Shown here in pieces: positions 7,941-18,091 of a DNA stretch of 64,000 nt. The notes below the pieces were generated by a model. The model saw only the letters and a program-made list of their open reading frames with translations, ran no database searches and was not told the DNA's origin. The DNA comes from Salipiger sp. H15 (lineage in GTDB: Bacteria > Pseudomonadota > Alphaproteobacteria > Rhodobacterales > Rhodobacteraceae), in contig NZ_CP123384.1 of NCBI RefSeq assembly GCF_040409955.1, forward strand, positions 124,001 through 188,000. The letters are read 5' to 3'. Numbering within the stretch: position 1 is the stretch's first letter; each line of letters opens with the position of its first letter. A program made the translations under genes and the position numbers.

Positions 7941-9206
7941 TCAGCCCCGCACCGCGCCGTCCGAGCGCACCACGTACTTGAAGCTGGTGAGCTGCTCGGC
8001 GCCGACCGGGCCGCGCGCGTGCATCTTGCCGGTGGCGATGCCGATCTCGGCGCCCATGCCGAACTCGCCGCCGTCGGCGAACTGGGTCGAGGAGTTCACC
8101 ATGACGATGGCGCTGTCGACGCGCTGGATGAACTTGTCGACCGCCGCCTCGTCCTGCGACAGGATGCAGTCGGTGTGCTGCGAGCCGTAGCTGCGGATAT
8201 GGGCGATGGCCTCGTCCTCGTCCGCCACGACCTTCGCGGCGATGATCCGGTCGAGATACTCGCGGCCCCAGTCCTCGTCGGTGGCGGGCACGACGCCGTC
8301 GATCCGGCTCAGCTCCGCGTCGCCGCGCACCTCGACACCTGCGTCCATCAGCGCGCGGATCACGCCCTGCCCGATGGTGTCCGCCACCTCGCGGTGGACC
8401 AGCAGGCATTCCGCCGCGCCGCAGATGCCGGTGCGCCGGGTCTTGGCGTTGAGCACGACCTTGAGCGCGGTGACCGGATCGGCCGCCTTGTCGATGTAGA
8501 CATGCACGATGCCCTCGAGATGGGCAAAGACCGGCACTCGCGCCTCGCGCTGGACGAGGCCGACGAGCCCCTTGCCGCCGCGCGGCACGATCACGTCGAC
8601 GTAGTCGGTCATGGTCAGCAGCTCCTGCACCGCGGCGCGGTCACGCGTCGGCACGAGCTGGATCGCGTCCTCGGGCAGGCCGGCCTTGCGCAGCCCCTCG
8701 ACGAGGCAGGCGTGGATCGCCCCCGAGCTGTGGAAGCTCTCCGAGCCGCCGCGCAGGATCACCGCGTTGCCCGACTTGAGGCAGAGCGCGCCGGCGTCGG
8801 CGGTGACGTTGGGGCGGGATTCGTAGATCACCCCGATCACGCCGAGCGGCGTGCGCACGCGCCTGATGTGCAGCCCGCTCGGCCGGTCCCACTCGGTGAT
8901 CACCTTGCCGACCGGATCCTCCTGCGCGGCAATGGCGCGCAGCCCGTCGACGACACCCTGCAGCCGCTCCTCGGTGAGCAGCAGGCGGTCCATCATCGCC
9001 TCGGACAGGCCCTTGTCGCGGCCGTAGGCCATGTCCTTTTCATTGGCGGCGAGGATCTCGGCGCGGCGGGCCCAGACGGCCTCGGCCGCGGCCTCCAGCG
9101 CCGCGGTCTTGCGCTCTGGCGGGGTAAAGGCGAGCTCCGCGGCGGCGGCCTTGGCGCGCTGGCCGAGGTCGATCATGGTCGCGTGGATGTCTGTCAGGTC
9201 TTTCAT
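7941..9206 (-). CDS. proA: Gamma-glutamyl phosphate reductase (glutamate-5-semialdehyde dehydrogenase)
   Basis: A 421-residue aldehyde-dehydrogenase-fold enzyme that reduces gamma-glutamyl phosphate to glutamate semialdehyde in proline synthesis. Family marks include [13 protein letters not shown] for the cofactor pocket and the catalytic cysteine in [10 protein letters not shown]. The G-x-E-x-G-I-G-x-x-T-x-K-x-H-x-R-G-P-V-G segment near the C-terminus is also typical. Together with proB and obgE upstream it forms the common alphaproteobacterial obgE-proB-proA order, although a 203-base gap with an inverted repeat separates proB from proA. Confidence 0.96.
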   Translation of the reverse strand: MKDLTDIHATMIDLGQRAKAAAAELAFTPPERKTAALEAAAEAVWARRAEILAANEKDMAYGRDKGLSEAMMDRLLLTEERLQGVVDGLRAIAAQEDPVGKVITEWDRPSGLHIRRVRTPLGVIGVIYESRPNVTADAGALCLKSGNAVILRGGSESFHSSGAIHACLVEGLRKAGLPEDAIQLVPTRDRAAVQELLTMTDYVDVIVPRGGKGLVGLVQREARVPVFAHLEGIVHVYIDKAADPVTALKVVLNAKTRRTGICGAAECLLVHREVADTIGQGVIRALMDAGVEVRGDAELSRIDGVVPATDEDWGREYLDRIIAAKVVADEDEAIAHIRSYGSQHTDCILSQDEAAVDKFIQRVDSAIVMVNSSTQFADGGEFGMGAEIGIATGKMHARGPVGAEQLTSFKYVVRSDGAVRG

Positions 9207-9322
9207 CGCTCTTTACCCTAGGTTTGGGGTTTGGAGCCTTCTTATAGCGCCGGGTCCGGAAGGGATACAGAGCGGATTGCGCCCCGTCCGGACGCCCCGC
9301 CCCCGGGTCCGCGCGGCGCCAT

Positions 9323-9374
9323 GCGTATTTGGAAAGAGAAGAAGCAGCTGGCCTTCTTCTCTTTTCAAATACGC
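9323..9374. repeat. Inverted repeat, 22-bp arms, between proB and proA
   Basis: Arms at 9323-9344 and 9353-9374 (starting GCGTATTTGGAAAGAGAAGA) pair over 22 bp with one G.U position and an eight-base loop. The same arm sequence recurs at 17939-18006, 50525-50546 and 63737-63756. As RNA it would form a very stable hairpin with a purine-rich ascending strand. It could act as a terminator or processing site between proB and proA. Confidence 0.9.
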
Positions 9375-9409
9375 ACTTTACCGGCGGTGCAGGTGGCGCG
9401 GCGCGGGGG

Positions 9410-11583
<2,174 letters not shown>

Positions 11584-11782
11584 TTAGCGCGACTCGGCGC
11601 GCGGCTCAAGTTGCGGGCGGGGCGACATGGGAGCGCTGCTCCCGCCGCGCGGCGCGCGACTCCCCCGGGATGGTTCCGCCTCGAAGATACGGCGTGTCAG
11701 CCCGGCCCTCGGATGCGGCTCTCCCAAAAGCAGAAACGCCGCGCGGCCCGGAGGCTGCGAGGCGTCTGCGTTCCGAAGAAAG

Positions 11783-11859
11783 TGGCGCGGTTGACGGGGC
11801 TCGAACCCGCGACCCCCGGCGTGACAGGCCGGTACTCTAACCAACTGAGCTACAACCGC
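11783..11859 (-). tRNA. tRNA-Asp (GTC), distal copy
   Basis: Read on the minus strand it folds as a standard 77-nt cloverleaf. The acceptor is GCGGTTG/CAACCGC with G discriminator and encoded CCA, the D-arm contains AGTTGGTTAGA, the anticodon loop is CTGTCAC (anticodon GTC) and the T-loop is TTCGAGC. It is identical base for base to the copy 33 bases upstream. Confidence 0.97.
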
Positions 11860-11892
11860 GCATTTCTGCCGGTCACAAATCCAAGGTAGCGG

Positions 11893-11969
11893 TGGCGCGG
11901 TTGACGGGGCTCGAACCCGCGACCCCCGGCGTGACAGGCCGGTACTCTAACCAACTGAGCTACAACCGC
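11893..11969 (-). tRNA. tRNA-Asp (GTC), proximal copy
   Basis: Same 77-nt sequence as the gene at 11783-11859, with encoded CCA and anticodon GTC. It is the promoter-proximal member of the tandem pair, with its 5' end about 30 bases from the predicted transcription start. Confidence 0.97.
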
Positions 11970-12005
11970 TCGCTACCGTCTGGACTGTGTCCCGAACGTG
12001 GGGCG

Positions 12006-12034
12006 CTTTTAGGCGGGGGGCCGGACAGCGTCAA
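12006..12034 (-). promoter_or_regulatory. Sigma-70-type promoter for the tRNA-Asp pair
   Basis: On the minus strand, TTGACG (12029-12034), a 17-bp spacer and TAAAAG (12006-12011) sit 37 bp upstream of the tRNA 5' end. The region after the -10 is GC-rich (CGCCCCACG), as in stringently controlled stable-RNA promoters. Confidence 0.78.
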
Positions 12035-12165
12035 GCGCTTTCCTAAGGGCAATTGCGGATTTTTCCGCGGCGCCCGAAAATTCCCGGCGGCAAGCTTGCC
12101 GGAACCGGGCTCCGGTTCGCCGACCGGGTCATTTTCATCGGTTTATCAGACGCTTGGTAAAGCAC

Positions 12166-12187
12166 CGCGCGACGGGGCCGTCGCGCG
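12166..12187 (-). terminator. Hairpin downstream of the small ORF at 12196
   Basis: CGCGCGACGG at 12166-12175 pairs perfectly with 12178-12187. It begins eight bases past the stop of the minus-strand gene and is followed by a short T run (GTGCTTTACC). The T tail is weak, so termination is probable but not certain. Confidence 0.55.
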
Positions 12188-12195
12188 TGGCGGCA

Positions 12196-12456
12196 TCACT
12201 GCAGCGCCGCGTCCCCTGCCATGCGCTCAAGTTCCGCTGAAATCAGGATGATCCGCGACACCTGCCCGCGGCTGTCGCTGCGCGCCAGTTCATAGGCGCA
12301 ATGTTCGAGGAGCGCCGCCGAGAGCCGCAGCAGTTCCGAGACCGCGCCGCAGCCCTGCATCTGGTACGCCTTGGCGATCACGTCCCTGATTTCGCCACCG
12401 TCCAGCACCCCGCAGGGTGCGGGGACTGCCACCGCTTCCTTCACAGAATGACTCAT
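12196..12456 (-). CDS. Small protein of unknown function
   Basis: An 86-residue protein starting MSHSVKEAVAV, with a GGGAATAGCG stretch eight bases upstream as a plausible ribosome-binding site. The sequence is helical and soluble, with a conserved-looking middle (MQGCGAVSELLRLSAALLEH) and no motif that I recognise. Good codon composition and a hairpin just past the stop argue that it is real. It stands alone between the tRNA genes and the LytTR regulator. Confidence 0.65.
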   Translation of the reverse strand: MSHSVKEAVAVPAPCGVLDGGEIRDVIAKAYQMQGCGAVSELLRLSAALLEHCAYELARSDSRGQVSRIILISAELERMAGDAALQ

Positions 12457-12900
12457 CACGCTATTCCCGTTCACGCAATCCAAAGTCCCCACGCCGGAAA
12501 ATCCTGTCGGCGCGCGGCTGCGCTGCAACCGGCTTCCCCCCGCACAAGATCGATTCCCCGGCGCCCCCAGCCGATTCCCGCGATCAGCCTGTCCGAGCCG
12601 CGATCCCTTGCCCCGGAACGCGACTCCCTGGAACGGGCGCCGAGTGGACCCGCGCGATGCACGGGAGCCGGAGACGGGACGCCAAGCAGGGAATGATCAG
12701 ACTGACGCCGATGCGCATCACGATAGCACGGGAATCGCCCAGAAAAAGACATTTTTAACCCCTCGGGGCGGGCCGAAGCCGGAGCGTTGCAGCCGGAGCG
12801 CCCCAACCTTCGGGCGGCGCGCCCGCCCCGGCTTGTGCCCCGGCGCCGAGTTTGGCAGAAAAGTCCCAGTGAATTTAGGTAGATAGATAAGCGGTACGGC
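12457..12900. other. 444-bp region without a convincing gene
   Basis: No frame here has a credible start, ribosome-binding site and family resemblance. The last 60 bases are less GC-rich (GAATTTAGGTAGATAGATAA) and directly precede the LytTR gene, so they probably hold its promoter; TTGGCA at 12852-12857 is a possible -35 without a good -10. Confidence 0.6.
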
Positions 12901-13761
12901 GTGAGGGCAATGCTGGCTCGGGATCTCGGGCTGATCGACATCACCGGCAGGCGACTCGCGCTCAGCGCCGGGGAGTTCGCCGCGACCTTCCGCGAGGCCC
13001 GGACGTGGCGCTACCTCGCGCTGGTGATCGGGGCGCTGCTCGCCTCGGATCCGGTCTCGGTCGCGCATCTTTTGCCCCTGCCCGTCTACGTGCTGGCCTG
13101 GGTGATCGGGATCAGTTGCTACTTCGCTGGCCAGACGCTGCTGATGGTGGTGCTCGCGATCCTGCGAGACCTCATTCCGCGCAGGCGCATCTACTGGCCG
13201 CTGGTCTCGCTGATGGCGATGGCGCCGACGCTGGTGGCGCTCGAGCGCGGGCTCGAGCTGGCGACCGGGCTGCAGATCTCGCCGATCCTCACGCAGAAGA
13301 TGGGCTACCTGCTGGTGACCGTGGTGATGTTCGAGACGATCTTCATGAGATTCGTCCATGCGCCCGTCACCCACAGCGTCGCGGTCCCGGACCTGCCGCC
13401 CGACGCGGAGCCTGCCGCCGTCCCCGCCCCGCGCGTCCTGCTGATCGGGGCCCAGCCCGTGCCGCTCGACGAGCTGATCTACCTCGAGGCCCGGCAGCAC
13501 CACGTCTGCGCCGCGCTCACGACCGGCACGCTGACCTTGCGCACGCGGCTCTCGGACGTGCTGGCCCAGACCCGGGCGGAGGACGGGCTGCGGACGCACC
13601 GCTCCTGGTGGGTGGCGCGCCGGGCGATCCGCGGCCTCGAGCAGCAGGAGGGCAGGCCCGTGCTGCGGCTCCACAGCGGCGCCGCGGTGCCGGTGGCGCG
13701 CGGGCGGCTGCGCGAGGTCGGGCTCTGGCTCGCGGCCCATTCCGGTGGCGACGCCGGCTGA
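12901..13761 (+). CDS. Membrane-anchored LytTR-type transcriptional regulator
   Basis: The 286-residue protein has four predicted transmembrane helices (about residues 38-150) and a short Pro/Ala linker. A C-terminal LytTR DNA-binding domain follows from about residue 180 (D-E-L-I-Y-L-E-A-R-Q-H-H, then T-R-L-S-D-V-L, R-T-H-R-S-W-W-V-A-R-R). LytTR domains bind imperfect direct repeats at promoters. Here the DNA-binding domain would be tethered to the inner membrane. The GTG at 12901 is the first start, with an ATG three codons later. No partner kinase is adjacent; a target gene is not evident. Confidence 0.85.
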   Translation: MRAMLARDLGLIDITGRRLALSAGEFAATFREARTWRYLALVIGALLASDPVSVAHLLPLPVYVLAWVIGISCYFAGQTLLMVVLAILRDLIPRRRIYWPLVSLMAMAPTLVALERGLELATGLQISPILTQKMGYLLVTVVMFETIFMRFVHAPVTHSVAVPDLPPDAEPAAVPAPRVLLIGAQPVPLDELIYLEARQHHVCAALTTGTLTLRTRLSDVLAQTRAEDGLRTHRSWWVARRAIRGLEQQEGRPVLRLHSGAAVPVARGRLREVGLWLAAHSGGDAG

Positions 13762-13852
13762 GCCCGCGGCACCCCGCAATGGTGCAGTGCCCTTTACCCC
13801 GGCGCGCGCTTTTCCTATATCTTCGGTCAGGAACCCCCAGGAAGGACCCGCC

Positions 13853-14209
13853 ATGACCGACGCACCGCTTGAAGGCGCCCCGCTGATCGCGCCCTCCAGC
13901 ACCGATCACCCGCTCTACGATTCGGTGGTCGAGGCCTGCCGCACGGTCTTCGATCCGGAAATCCCGGTGAACATCTACGACCTCGGCCTGATCTACACGA
14001 TCGAGATCTCCGCCGAGAGCGAGGTGAAGGTGATCATGACCCTGACCGCGCCGGGCTGCCCGGTGGCCGGCGAGATGCCGGGCTGGGTGCAGGATGCCGT
14101 GGCCTCGCTGCCGGGCGTCAAGGGCGTCGACGTCGACATGGTCTTCGATCCGCCCTGGGGCATGGACATGATGTCCGACGAGGCCCGGCTCGAGCTCGGC
14201 TTCATGTAA
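13853..14209 (+). CDS. sufT: SUF Fe-S assembly protein SufT (MIP18/DUF59 family)
   Basis: The 118-residue protein has the DUF59 core C-R-T-V-F-D-P-E-I-P-V-N-I-Y-D-L-G-L-I-Y and the conserved cysteine in TLTAPGCPVAG, ending with a V-F-D-P-P-W motif. SufT-type proteins help mature Fe-S proteins. The start follows a GGAAGGA site. It is 2.5 kb from the A-type carrier gene at 16690, which also serves Fe-S biogenesis, but the rest of the suf operon is not in view. Confidence 0.9.
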   Translation: MTDAPLEGAPLIAPSSTDHPLYDSVVEACRTVFDPEIPVNIYDLGLIYTIEISAESEVKVIMTLTAPGCPVAGEMPGWVQDAVASLPGVKGVDVDMVFDPPWGMDMMSDEARLELGFM

Positions 14210-14343
14210 GCCGCTCGCCGGACAGGACGACACGGAATTCGAGGCGCGCCCGTTGCGGCGCGCCTTCTTCTTTGCCCGCCCCTCGCGCCGCTCCGCGCAG
14301 GCCACGCGCGGAACCATTGCCCGCACCGCGCGGTTGGGCAGCG

Positions 14344-16005
14344 ATGATCCTGCTCCGAGCCCTCCTCCCGCTGACGCTGCTGGCGCTGGCCCTGGTCCTT
14401 CCGGCCCCGTCGCGGGCGCAGGACGAGGCGCTCGACCGCTGGTACGAGACCGAGATGGTCAACCCCGGCCTCGGCGCGGCGCCGCAGAACATCGACCGCA
14501 GCACGCCCCGTTCGAGCCTCGAGAGCTTTCTCTTCCGCGCCGACGACGAGGACTGGGAGGGCGCGGCGCACCTGCTCGACCTCTCGAGCATAGAGCCCGG
14601 CGAGCAGGCAGAACTCGGCCCCGAGCGCGCCCGGCAGTTCGCCACGCTCATGGACCGCAAGATCATGATCGACTGGTACGCGCTGCGCGACCGGCCCGAC
14701 GGCGTGGACGCGCTGACCAAGGACGCGCCCATGGCGGGTCAGCCGCGCCGCTCGCTGCTGCTGTGGTACGTCAAGCTTGGCGACCGGCCCGTGCCGATCC
14801 GCATCAACCGCGTGAAGCCCGCCACCGGCGAGCCGGTCTGGCTGGTCTCGCGCCAGACCGTGCAGGCGCTGCCTGCGCTGGCCGAGGCCTACGGGCCGAC
14901 CGAGCTCGAGCAGGCCCTGCCCGCCCCCCTGCGCGAGCGCGCCTTCATGGGGCTGCGTTGGTGGGAGGTGATCGCCCTGCCGCTGGTGCTGCTGCTCACC
15001 GGGATCGTCGGCCTCGCGGTCAACCGGCTGATGTCGCGCGGGCTCAACCGCACCCACCGCGACGCGCCCTATTCCATGCTGGTCGCGCTGCGCGGCCCGG
15101 TGACACTGGCGGTGGTCACCACCTCGATGTCGCTGCTCACCCGGCAGGTCTTCGTCTTCTCGGGTCGGATCGACACGATCCTGTCGCCGCTCATCATCCT
15201 CGGCTTCGTCGCGGCGGTGCTCTGGCTGGTGATCAACGTGGCGGACGTGATCCTCAACCGGCTGGTGAAGTTCGACGGCGACGAGCTTTCGGAGATGGGC
15301 GAGGGCCAGGAGCAGCGCCGCAACATCGCCACCCGCGTCTCGGCGGCGCGGCGCGCGGTGATCGTGCTGGTGGTTCTGGTCGGCGCGGGCATCGTGATTT
15401 CCGAGGCCAGCGTCATGCGCTCGCTCGGCATCTCGCTGCTGGCCTCGGCGGGCACAGCGACGATCATCCTCGCCTATGCCGGGCGCAACGTGCTGACCAA
15501 CATCATGGCCTCGATGCAGATCGCGCTGAACCAGTCGGCGCGGATCGGCGACAAGGTGCTGTTCCGGGACCACCTCTGCTCGGTCGAGCGCATCCACTTC
15601 ACCTACGTGCAGCTGCGCGTCTGGACCGGGCAGCGGCTGGTGGTGCCGGTGGTGGATTTCGTCGCCGAACCCTTCGAGAACTGGACCATGCAGGAGCATT
15701 TCCTGATCCGCGAGGTGGTGCTGCGCCTGTCGCATGGCGCCAGGGTCGACGCGCTGCGCCAGCGCTACGAGGCGATTCTCGACGACATGGAGGGCATCGC
15801 CGACCGGCCCGAATCGCGCGGGGTCTACGTCGCCAAGCACGACGTCTTCGGCCAGGAGGTGCTGTTCCTCATCCCCTGCCCCGATCCCAACGTCGCCTGG
15901 GCGCTGGAATGCGAGGCGCGCGAGCGCCTGCTCGCCGCCGCGCAGGAACTCGACGAGGCCGCGCGGCCGATCTTCCCCGATGCCTCCGCCGCCGAGGCCG
16001 CCTGA
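14344..16005 (+). CDS. MscS-family mechanosensitive ion channel
   Basis: A 553-residue channel with a cleavable signal peptide (cut near PAPSRAQD) and a periplasmic domain of about 190 residues. Transmembrane helices follow (about residues 205-230, 240-265, 280-305, 340-400). The pore helix and beta domain are visible around A-Y-A-G-R-N-V-L-T-N-I-M-A-S and the cytoplasmic mixed domain follows. Such channels release solutes on hypo-osmotic shock. The ATG at 14344 is chosen because it gives a proper signal peptide; the frame is open 24 codons further up. Confidence 0.9.
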   Translation: MILLRALLPLTLLALALVLPAPSRAQDEALDRWYETEMVNPGLGAAPQNIDRSTPRSSLESFLFRADDEDWEGAAHLLDLSSIEPGEQAELGPERARQFATLMDRKIMIDWYALRDRPDGVDALTKDAPMAGQPRRSLLLWYVKLGDRPVPIRINRVKPATGEPVWLVSRQTVQALPALAEAYGPTELEQALPAPLRERAFMGLRWWEVIALPLVLLLTGIVGLAVNRLMSRGLNRTHRDAPYSMLVALRGPVTLAVVTTSMSLLTRQVFVFSGRIDTILSPLIILGFVAAVLWLVINVADVILNRLVKFDGDELSEMGEGQEQRRNIATRVSAARRAVIVLVVLVGAGIVISEASVMRSLGISLLASAGTATIILAYAGRNVLTNIMASMQIALNQSARIGDKVLFRDHLCSVERIHFTYVQLRVWTGQRLVVPVVDFVAEPFENWTMQEHFLIREVVLRLSHGARVDALRQRYEAILDDMEGIADRPESRGVYVAKHDVFGQEVLFLIPCPDPNVAWALECEARERLLAAAQELDEAARPIFPDASAAEAA

Positions 16006-16012
16006 GCCGCGC

Positions 16013-16564
16013 TCAGGGCAAAATTGCGTCGTTGATCCGCGCCGTCAGCACGTGGTCGCGCCAGCGCCCGTCGATCTGCAGGTAGTCGCGCGCCCGGCCC
16101 TCCACCTCGAAGCCGAGCCGCGCCAGCAGCGCGGCGCTGCGGGCATTCTCCGGCAGGTGGTTGGCCATGATCCGGTGCAGCCCGGCCTCGGTCTCGAGCC
16201 AGGGAATCACCGCCGCCAGCACCTCGTGCATCAGCCCCCGCCCCTGATGCGCCGCATCCATGGAATAGCCGAGCGTGCAGGCAAGGAAGGGCCCGCGCAC
16301 CACGTTGGTGAAATTCGCCACCGCGAGGACCTCCACCTCGCCCCGCAGCCGCGCGACGAATCGGAACGCCCGCCCCTCCGCCGCCTCCGCGGCATGGGCC
16401 CGCGCCCGCGCCTGCCACGCCGCCGCGTCGTGGAACCCCGCCGGGCGCCGCGGCTCCCAGGGCTCAAGGTGCGCGGCGTTGCGCAGGTAATAGGCGCGCA
16501 GCGGCGCCGCATCGCTCTCGGACACCAGCCGGGCCTCGGTGCGCGGGGTTGTGATCATGACCAT
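16013..16564 (-). CDS. GNAT acetyltransferase, RimJ/RimL-like
   Basis: A 183-residue GNAT protein of the RimJ subgroup: it has L-R-A-Y-Y-L-R-N-A-x-H-L-x-P-W-E-P near the start. The acetyl-CoA loop region reads D-A-A-H-Q-G-R-G-L-M-H-E, and N-x-x-S-A-A-L-L-A-R-L-G-F lies late. The family modifies ribosomal protein N-termini or other amines. An AGGAGG site six bases before the ATG at 16564 fixes the start. It is convergent with the MscS gene (7-base gap) and divergent from the A-type carrier gene. Confidence 0.9.
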   Translation of the reverse strand: MVMITTPRTEARLVSESDAAPLRAYYLRNAAHLEPWEPRRPAGFHDAAAWQARARAHAAEAAEGRAFRFVARLRGEVEVLAVANFTNVVRGPFLACTLGYSMDAAHQGRGLMHEVLAAVIPWLETEAGLHRIMANHLPENARSAALLARLGFEVEGRARDYLQIDGRWRDHVLTARINDAILP

Positions 16565-16634
16565 GGCCTGCCTCCTGCCGCCGGGTCTTCGGCTATCGGC
16601 CCGTGCCGCCCCCGCTGTCAACCGCCGCCGCCCC

Positions 16635-16662
16635 TTGTTTCCCCCGCCGCAGGGCCTTAAAT
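16635..16662 (+). promoter_or_regulatory. Candidate promoter of the A-type carrier gene
   Basis: TTGTTT (16635-16640), a 16-bp spacer and TTAAAT (16657-16662) precede the coding start at 16690 by 27 bases. Only 3 of 6 and 4 of 6 consensus positions match, so this is tentative. Confidence 0.4.
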
Positions 16663-16689
16663 TCCTGACAAAGCTCATAGGAGACGCGG

Positions 16690-17073
16690 ATGTTCGGCAT
16701 TCCCGGAAAACAGGCGGTCACCATCACCCCGGCCGCGGTGACGCAGGTGCGCAAGCTGATGGAACGCGACGGCCGCGCCGGTCTGCGCATCGGCGTGAAG
16801 AAGGGCGGCTGCGCGGGCATGGAATACACCATGGATTTCGTCGACGCGCCCGAGGCCAATGACGAGGTCGTCGAGCAGGACGGCGCGCGGGTGCTGATCG
16901 CCCCGATGGCGCAGATGTTCCTCTTCGGCACCGAGATCGACTACCAGACCTCGCTGCTGGAATCGGGGTTCAAGTTCAACAACCCCAACGTCGCCGACGC
17001 CTGCGGCTGCGGCGAGTCGATCAAGTTCAAGGACATCGAGGAGCTCGAGGCCGAGCGCCGCGGCTCCGAATAA
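16690..17073 (+). CDS. A-type iron-sulfur carrier (SufA/IscA/ErpA family)
   Basis: The 127-residue protein binds and delivers Fe-S clusters. The three conserved cysteines are present: G-G-C-A-G-M-E-Y in the middle and the C-terminal A-C-G-C-G-E-S. A longer acidic tail (KDIEELEAERRGSE) follows. Which of SufA, IscA or ErpA it is cannot be told by eye. The start has a TAGGAGAC site. It lies just before tpiA in the same direction. Confidence 0.92.
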   Translation: MFGIPGKQAVTITPAAVTQVRKLMERDGRAGLRIGVKKGGCAGMEYTMDFVDAPEANDEVVEQDGARVLIAPMAQMFLFGTEIDYQTSLLESGFKFNNPNVADACGCGESIKFKDIEELEAERRGSE

Positions 17074-17183
17074 TCCCCCTCCCGCGCGCGAAACCGCGCC
17101 CTATCTCCTTGATTGCGCAACCGAGCTTGACGCTGCCGGCTGCGCCGCGATGATACCCGCGAACAACACCGAGAGGAGCGACG

Positions 17184-17924
17184 ATGCGCAGGAAACTTGC
17201 CGCCGGAAACTGGAAGATGAACGGGCTGGCCGCCGCGCTGGACGAGCTGCAGGCCATGTCCGCCGCCGCCGGGGGCGAGACCGAGGTGCTGATCTGCCCG
17301 CCCGCCACGCTGGTGGCGCAGGCCGCCGCGCGCGCCGAGGGCATCGCCATCGGCGGGCAGGACTGCCACGCCAGTGCCTCGGGCGCGCATACCGGCGACA
17401 TCTCGGCGCAGATGCTGAAGGACGCGGGCGCGCGCTACGTCATCCTCGGCCATTCCGAGCGCCGCACCGACCACGACGAGCATGACGAGGACGTGCGCGC
17501 CAAGACCCGCGCCGCCTGGGAGGCCGGGCTCACCGCCGTGGTCTGCGTCGGCGAGAGCCTCGCCGAGCGCGAGGCGCAGAACACGCTCGACATCATCGCC
17601 GGCCAGCTCGCCGGCTCGATCCCCGACGGCGCGACCGGTCACAACCTCGTGGTCGCCTACGAGCCGATCTGGGCGATCGGCACCGGCAAGGTGCCGACCA
17701 CCGACCAGATCGGCGAGGTGCACGACTTCATGCGCGCGAAACTCGAGAAGCGCTTCGGCGAGGGCGCGGGCCGCTCGGTCCGCCTGCTCTACGGCGGCTC
17801 GGTGAAGCCGGGCAATGCCGCCGAGATCTTCGCGGTCTCGAACGTCGACGGCGCGCTGGTGGGCGGCGCGAGCCTCAAGGCGGCGGATTTCCTGCCCATC
17901 ATAGAGGCGCTCGGCGCGAGCTGA
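17184..17924 (+). CDS. tpiA: Triosephosphate isomerase
   Basis: A 246-residue TIM barrel interconverting glyceraldehyde-3-phosphate and dihydroxyacetone phosphate. Catalytic residues are visible: lysine in AAGNWKMNG, histidine in LGHSERR, glutamate in [12 protein letters not shown], and the phosphate-binding [11 protein letters not shown] near the C-terminus. The active-site loop is normal. The gene is followed 14 bases later by a long inverted repeat. Confidence 0.98.
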   Translation: MRRKLAAGNWKMNGLAAALDELQAMSAAAGGETEVLICPPATLVAQAAARAEGIAIGGQDCHASASGAHTGDISAQMLKDAGARYVILGHSERRTDHDEHDEDVRAKTRAAWEAGLTAVVCVGESLAEREAQNTLDIIAGQLAGSIPDGATGHNLVVAYEPIWAIGTGKVPTTDQIGEVHDFMRAKLEKRFGEGAGRSVRLLYGGSVKPGNAAEIFAVSNVDGALVGGASLKAADFLPIIEALGAS

Positions 17925-17938
17925 ACCGTCGCAGAAGA

Positions 17939-18006
17939 GCGTATTTGAAAAGAGAAGAAGCAGGGGGCGGCGCGCTGTTCCCTGCTTCTTCTCTTTTCAA
18001 ATACGC
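17939..18006. repeat. 27-bp perfect inverted repeat after tpiA
   Basis: Arms at 17939-17965 and 17980-18006 are exact reverse complements over 27 bases, with a 14-base GC-rich loop. The arms start GCGTATTTGAAAAGAGAAGA, the same family as at 9323-9374. It lies between the convergent ends of tpiA (+) and dctM (-) and is likely a bidirectional terminator. Confidence 0.95.
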
Positions 18007-18091
18007 CCGCCGGAGGCGGTCCTGCCCCCGGAACGCGCGCGGCGCCCGGGTGGGGCGCCGCGCCTTTTCGTGTCCGTGAGTGTGTGACGGA

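Noticed and set aside
17939..18006. Ends of an insertion sequence
   Set aside because: There is no transposase between or near the arms and no target-site duplication; the arms are only 14 bases apart.
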